From: Thermodesulfovibrionales bacterium
Lineage (GTDB): Bacteria > Nitrospirota > Thermodesulfovibrionia > Thermodesulfovibrionales > SM23-35
DNA length: 6,648 nucleotides
NCBI GenBank assembly: GCA_020062205.1
Contig: JAGUWT010000102.1
Span: 1-6,648 of the forward strand
Direction of reading: 5' to 3'
Each line of letters starts with the position of its first letter. Position 1 is the stretch's first letter. The notes below the pieces were generated by a model. It ran no database searches. It had not been told where the DNA came from and was given only the letters and a program-made list of their open reading frames with translations. Below, piece after piece: positions 4,930-6,648 of the stretch. The position numbers were made by a program, and so were the translations under genes.

Positions 4930-6450
4930 TTATTTATAGTATTCAGAGCCGCGAATATTCGAATGGTCGATGTCATATTCAGCACTGCTGTTCTTTCGCT
5001 CTAACGCAGATTGTTTGTGCAAGTCATGTTTTAAAACGTGCGTTAGCGTGTTAATATTCGTTATTGATAACTTAATTGCATACTGACATGCTTCATTGAG
5101 ATCATCTGCATTATATTCATTAATCAATGCTTTGATGGAGTTACATATTCTGTAGCCAAATCTTTTATTTTTTAACTTGCATAGTGCATTCTTAGTAAAC
5201 TCATGAATATAATAACCTTTTTCAGAGAAAATCTGTAGTTCGCTTTCGATATTAAAATCCTTGATAGCCTTATGATTAGGGGGCATATGAGTTGAGTCTG
5301 TTATGACTTTTGCATAATAGCTTCTTATGTGACTTGCAATTCTTTTGCCTTTGTTTAATATCTCAACTACAGTAGTAGTTACTCGCAGCTCTACTATTTG
5401 CTGTGCAAGATAATAAGGGGCACTATAACTACTTTTATCAAAGCTAATATGATAATCAAGCCCAACTCTTACTTTGTAGTATTCTGCAAACTGGTAATCA
5501 CTAATAGGTAACGGTAAAAGGACATCTTTCTCAACATCTATAAATCGTTGCCATCGACTACCCTCTAGTTTTGAAAAGGGCTTTTTGTTTATTTTATCAA
5601 CCAACTCCTTGATTTTTTCATTGGCTTCACCAAGATTGTAGAAGGTATTATTCCTTAGGACAAAAAGAATTTGTCGCTGTATATGTAAAACTCCATTCTC
5701 GGCTTTTGCTTTATCTTTTGGTTTGTAGGGACGTGCTGGAATTATATCAATACCATAATGCTCTGCCATTTCCAGATAAGTATAGTTAACAATTGGATTA
5801 TTTTTGCTGGCTTTTGTGACGGCGGATTTTAAATTATCACAAACAATAACTTTTGGCGAACCACCAAAAAATCTCAACATTCTTATAGTAGCCGCAATCC
5901 AATTTGGTAATTCCTGACTCCAGTGAACCTCAACATAAATTAAGTTTGAATATCCTAAAACAGCAACAAATACTTGAGCTTTTTTCTCTTCCCCTGTATC
6001 TTTATTTATTATGGGTAATGTTTTTCCTGCATAATCAACAAAGACATAACCACCAGCAGGATATGATTGCCTCATGTATATCTTTTTTGTTTTACGGAAC
6101 GCCAAATATCTTTCACAAAATAAGCTATAACTCATTCCATTAGTATTATTGGATAAATACTCGTAATATAATACTTTCTTTGTCGCTCCTTTTATTTGAA
6201 GTTCTTTGTGTATGGATTCCCAATCAGGATCAGGGAATTTTTTATTATTCCTTAATTGAGTCATAGGGAATAGTCTTATTTCCAATTCACCATCATCTAA
6301 AAAATCAGGTAGTGGCCAAGATAATCCCGCTACTTTTGCTCTATTTATGTAAGATGATACCGTTTGGCGAGATATGTTTAAGTTTTTAGCTATCTCCCTT
6401 TGACTTTTGTCAGTGTTGGCTAGTCTTAATACTTGTCGGATGATCCGCAT
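4930..6450 (-). CDS. istA: IS21-family transposase IstA
   Basis: A 506-aa DDE transposase that binds the element ends and carries out cut and strand transfer with IstB. The start at 6450 is preferred because GAGG sits 6 bases upstream; an in-frame ATG at 6462 would add 4 residues. The N-terminal helix-turn-helix is at about 15-38 (SQREIAKNLNISRQTVSSYI). The catalytic core has D139 (VFVDYAGKT), D205 (VIVCDNLKSA) and E251 (KPKDKAKAENGV), with the usual spacing. The C-terminal ending, S-N-I-R-G-x-E-Y-Y, is the IstA hallmark. No frameshift or stop is present, so the gene looks functional. It is the first gene of the istAB operon. Confidence 0.97.
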   Translation of the reverse strand: MRIIRQVLRLANTDKSQREIAKNLNISRQTVSSYINRAKVAGLSWPLPDFLDDGELEIRLFPMTQLRNNKKFPDPDWESIHKELQIKGATKKVLYYEYLSNNTNGMSYSLFCERYLAFRKTKKIYMRQSYPAGGYVFVDYAGKTLPIINKDTGEEKKAQVFVAVLGYSNLIYVEVHWSQELPNWIAATIRMLRFFGGSPKVIVCDNLKSAVTKASKNNPIVNYTYLEMAEHYGIDIIPARPYKPKDKAKAENGVLHIQRQILFVLRNNTFYNLGEANEKIKELVDKINKKPFSKLEGSRWQRFIDVEKDVLLPLPISDYQFAEYYKVRVGLDYHISFDKSSYSAPYYLAQQIVELRVTTTVVEILNKGKRIASHIRSYYAKVITDSTHMPPNHKAIKDFNIESELQIFSEKGYYIHEFTKNALCKLKNKRFGYRICNSIKALINEYNADDLNEACQYAIKLSITNINTLTHVLKHDLHKQSALERKNSSAEYDIDHSNIRGSEYYK

Positions 6451-6489
6451 ATTTATCCTCATTCCCTATATATTTTGAAATATTGAGAA

Positions 6490-6513
6490 CGTGCGCAACC
6501 CTCGTCACGCACG
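6490..6513. repeat. GC-rich hairpin upstream of istA
   Basis: CGTGCG (6490-6495) and CGCACG (6508-6513) are perfect arms around a 12-base loop, standing out in AT-rich IS DNA. They lie 40 bases upstream of the istA start, between two of the end repeats. It may limit transcription entering from outside the element, but this is inference. Confidence 0.4.
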
Positions 6514-6599
6514 AAGTTGTTTTAAAAAAGCTTTCAATAAGCGTTGTGCCACGGCGAGCGCATATAAATTTTAAACTCTTATTAATCAACGAGATACAA

Positions 6600-6639
6600 T
6601 TAATGCGCCTATGCATTAAAAGTAATCAATCTATTGATT
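6600..6639. repeat. Two small inverted repeats in the right flank
   Basis: TTAATGC 6600-6606 with GCATTAA 6613-6619 (6-base loop), and AATCAAT 6624-6630 with ATTGATT 6633-6639 (2-base centre). They lie outside the tentative IS edge, and the second resembles the ATTGATA half-sites around the 222-aa gene. No gene is visible in 6589-6648. Confidence 0.35.
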
Positions 6640-6648
6640 TTAAAGTGA

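Larger units (their letters stand above)
4053..6588 (-). mobile_element. IS21-family insertion sequence
   Basis: istA and istB lie in order on the minus strand, the standard IS21 layout, and both genes look intact. Both ends carry degenerate repeats, as in IS21: TGTAAAAT at 4064-4071 and 4101-4108 on the istB side, and ATTTTAAA 6568-6575, GTTTTAAA 6519-6526, ATTTTGAA 6472-6479, about 48 bp apart, on the istA side. Read inward, the ends TGGATTGTTAGTGTAAAATT (4053; TG also at 4058) and TGATTAATAAGAG followed by TTTAAAATTT (6588) align imperfectly and begin TG. I find no matching target duplication, so family identity is sure but the boundaries are tentative, and the istA-side end could lie beyond the window. 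Confidence 0.8.

Noticed and set aside
4914..4985. Longer IstB start at 4985
   Set aside because: It would overlap the end of istA and lacks a ribosome site; AAAGGAG fixes the start at 4913.

Overview
The window reads as an accessory replicon or integrative element (plasmid, phage-plasmid or P4-like satellite) from a member of the Pseudomonadota, into which an IS21-family insertion sequence has landed. The phylum is inferred from gene style: an AlpA-type regulator, an HTH_37-type antitoxin, a BrnA-like protein, a typical IstA/IstB pair and canonical AGGAGG-like ribosome sites. Nothing fixes the genus. Base composition is mosaic: the ends of the plus-strand genes and the leaders are fairly GC-rich, while the 547-1290 gene and the whole IS are clearly AT-rich, suggesting several sources.

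Layout, left to right. (1) 2-444: the 3' end of an XRE-type helix-turn-helix gene overlaps by ATGA a 91-aa protein with a BrnA-like C-terminal half. This is probably the tail of a toxin-antitoxin-like operon that begins outside the window. (2) 445-546: a leader with two competing RNA folds, one of which would pair the ribosome site of the next gene. (3) 547-1290: an unrecognised 247-aa protein with a basic RGR segment and a C-x-C-x6-C-x2-H cluster. (4) 1365-2616: a tight four-gene operon: AlpA-like regulator, 123-aa protein with an HTH-like core, 120-aa winged-helix protein resembling the C-terminal domain of RepL-type replication proteins, and a 98-aa unknown. (5) 2607-2817: a cluster of alternating TATCACT/AGTGATA half-sites followed by AT-rich DNA, either an operator array or a replication origin. 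(6) 2818-3024: a small unknown gene, then about 300 bp of strongly structured DNA that includes a terminator-like hairpin and an 8-bp-stem hairpin recalling phage antisense immunity RNAs. (7) 3328-3996: a 222-aa protein with an N-terminal GSGRPKGA motif and a proline-rich tail, bracketed on both sides by TTGATAT palindromes. (8) about 4053-6588: an IS21-family element carrying istA and istB on the minus strand, with an intact DDE transposase and AAA+ helper, and degenerate repeats at both ends. (9) 6589-6648: short flank with two small inverted repeats.

Taken together, I infer that 1365-2700 is a replication or maintenance module (regulator, initiator-like protein, repeats, AT-rich DNA), with a stability module upstream and a regulated cargo or packaging/mobilisation gene downstream. 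The points most worth following up are the switch-like leader at 459-540, the alternating repeat array at 2607-2691, the structured RNA-like region at 3042-3216, and the matched palindromes around the 3328 gene.
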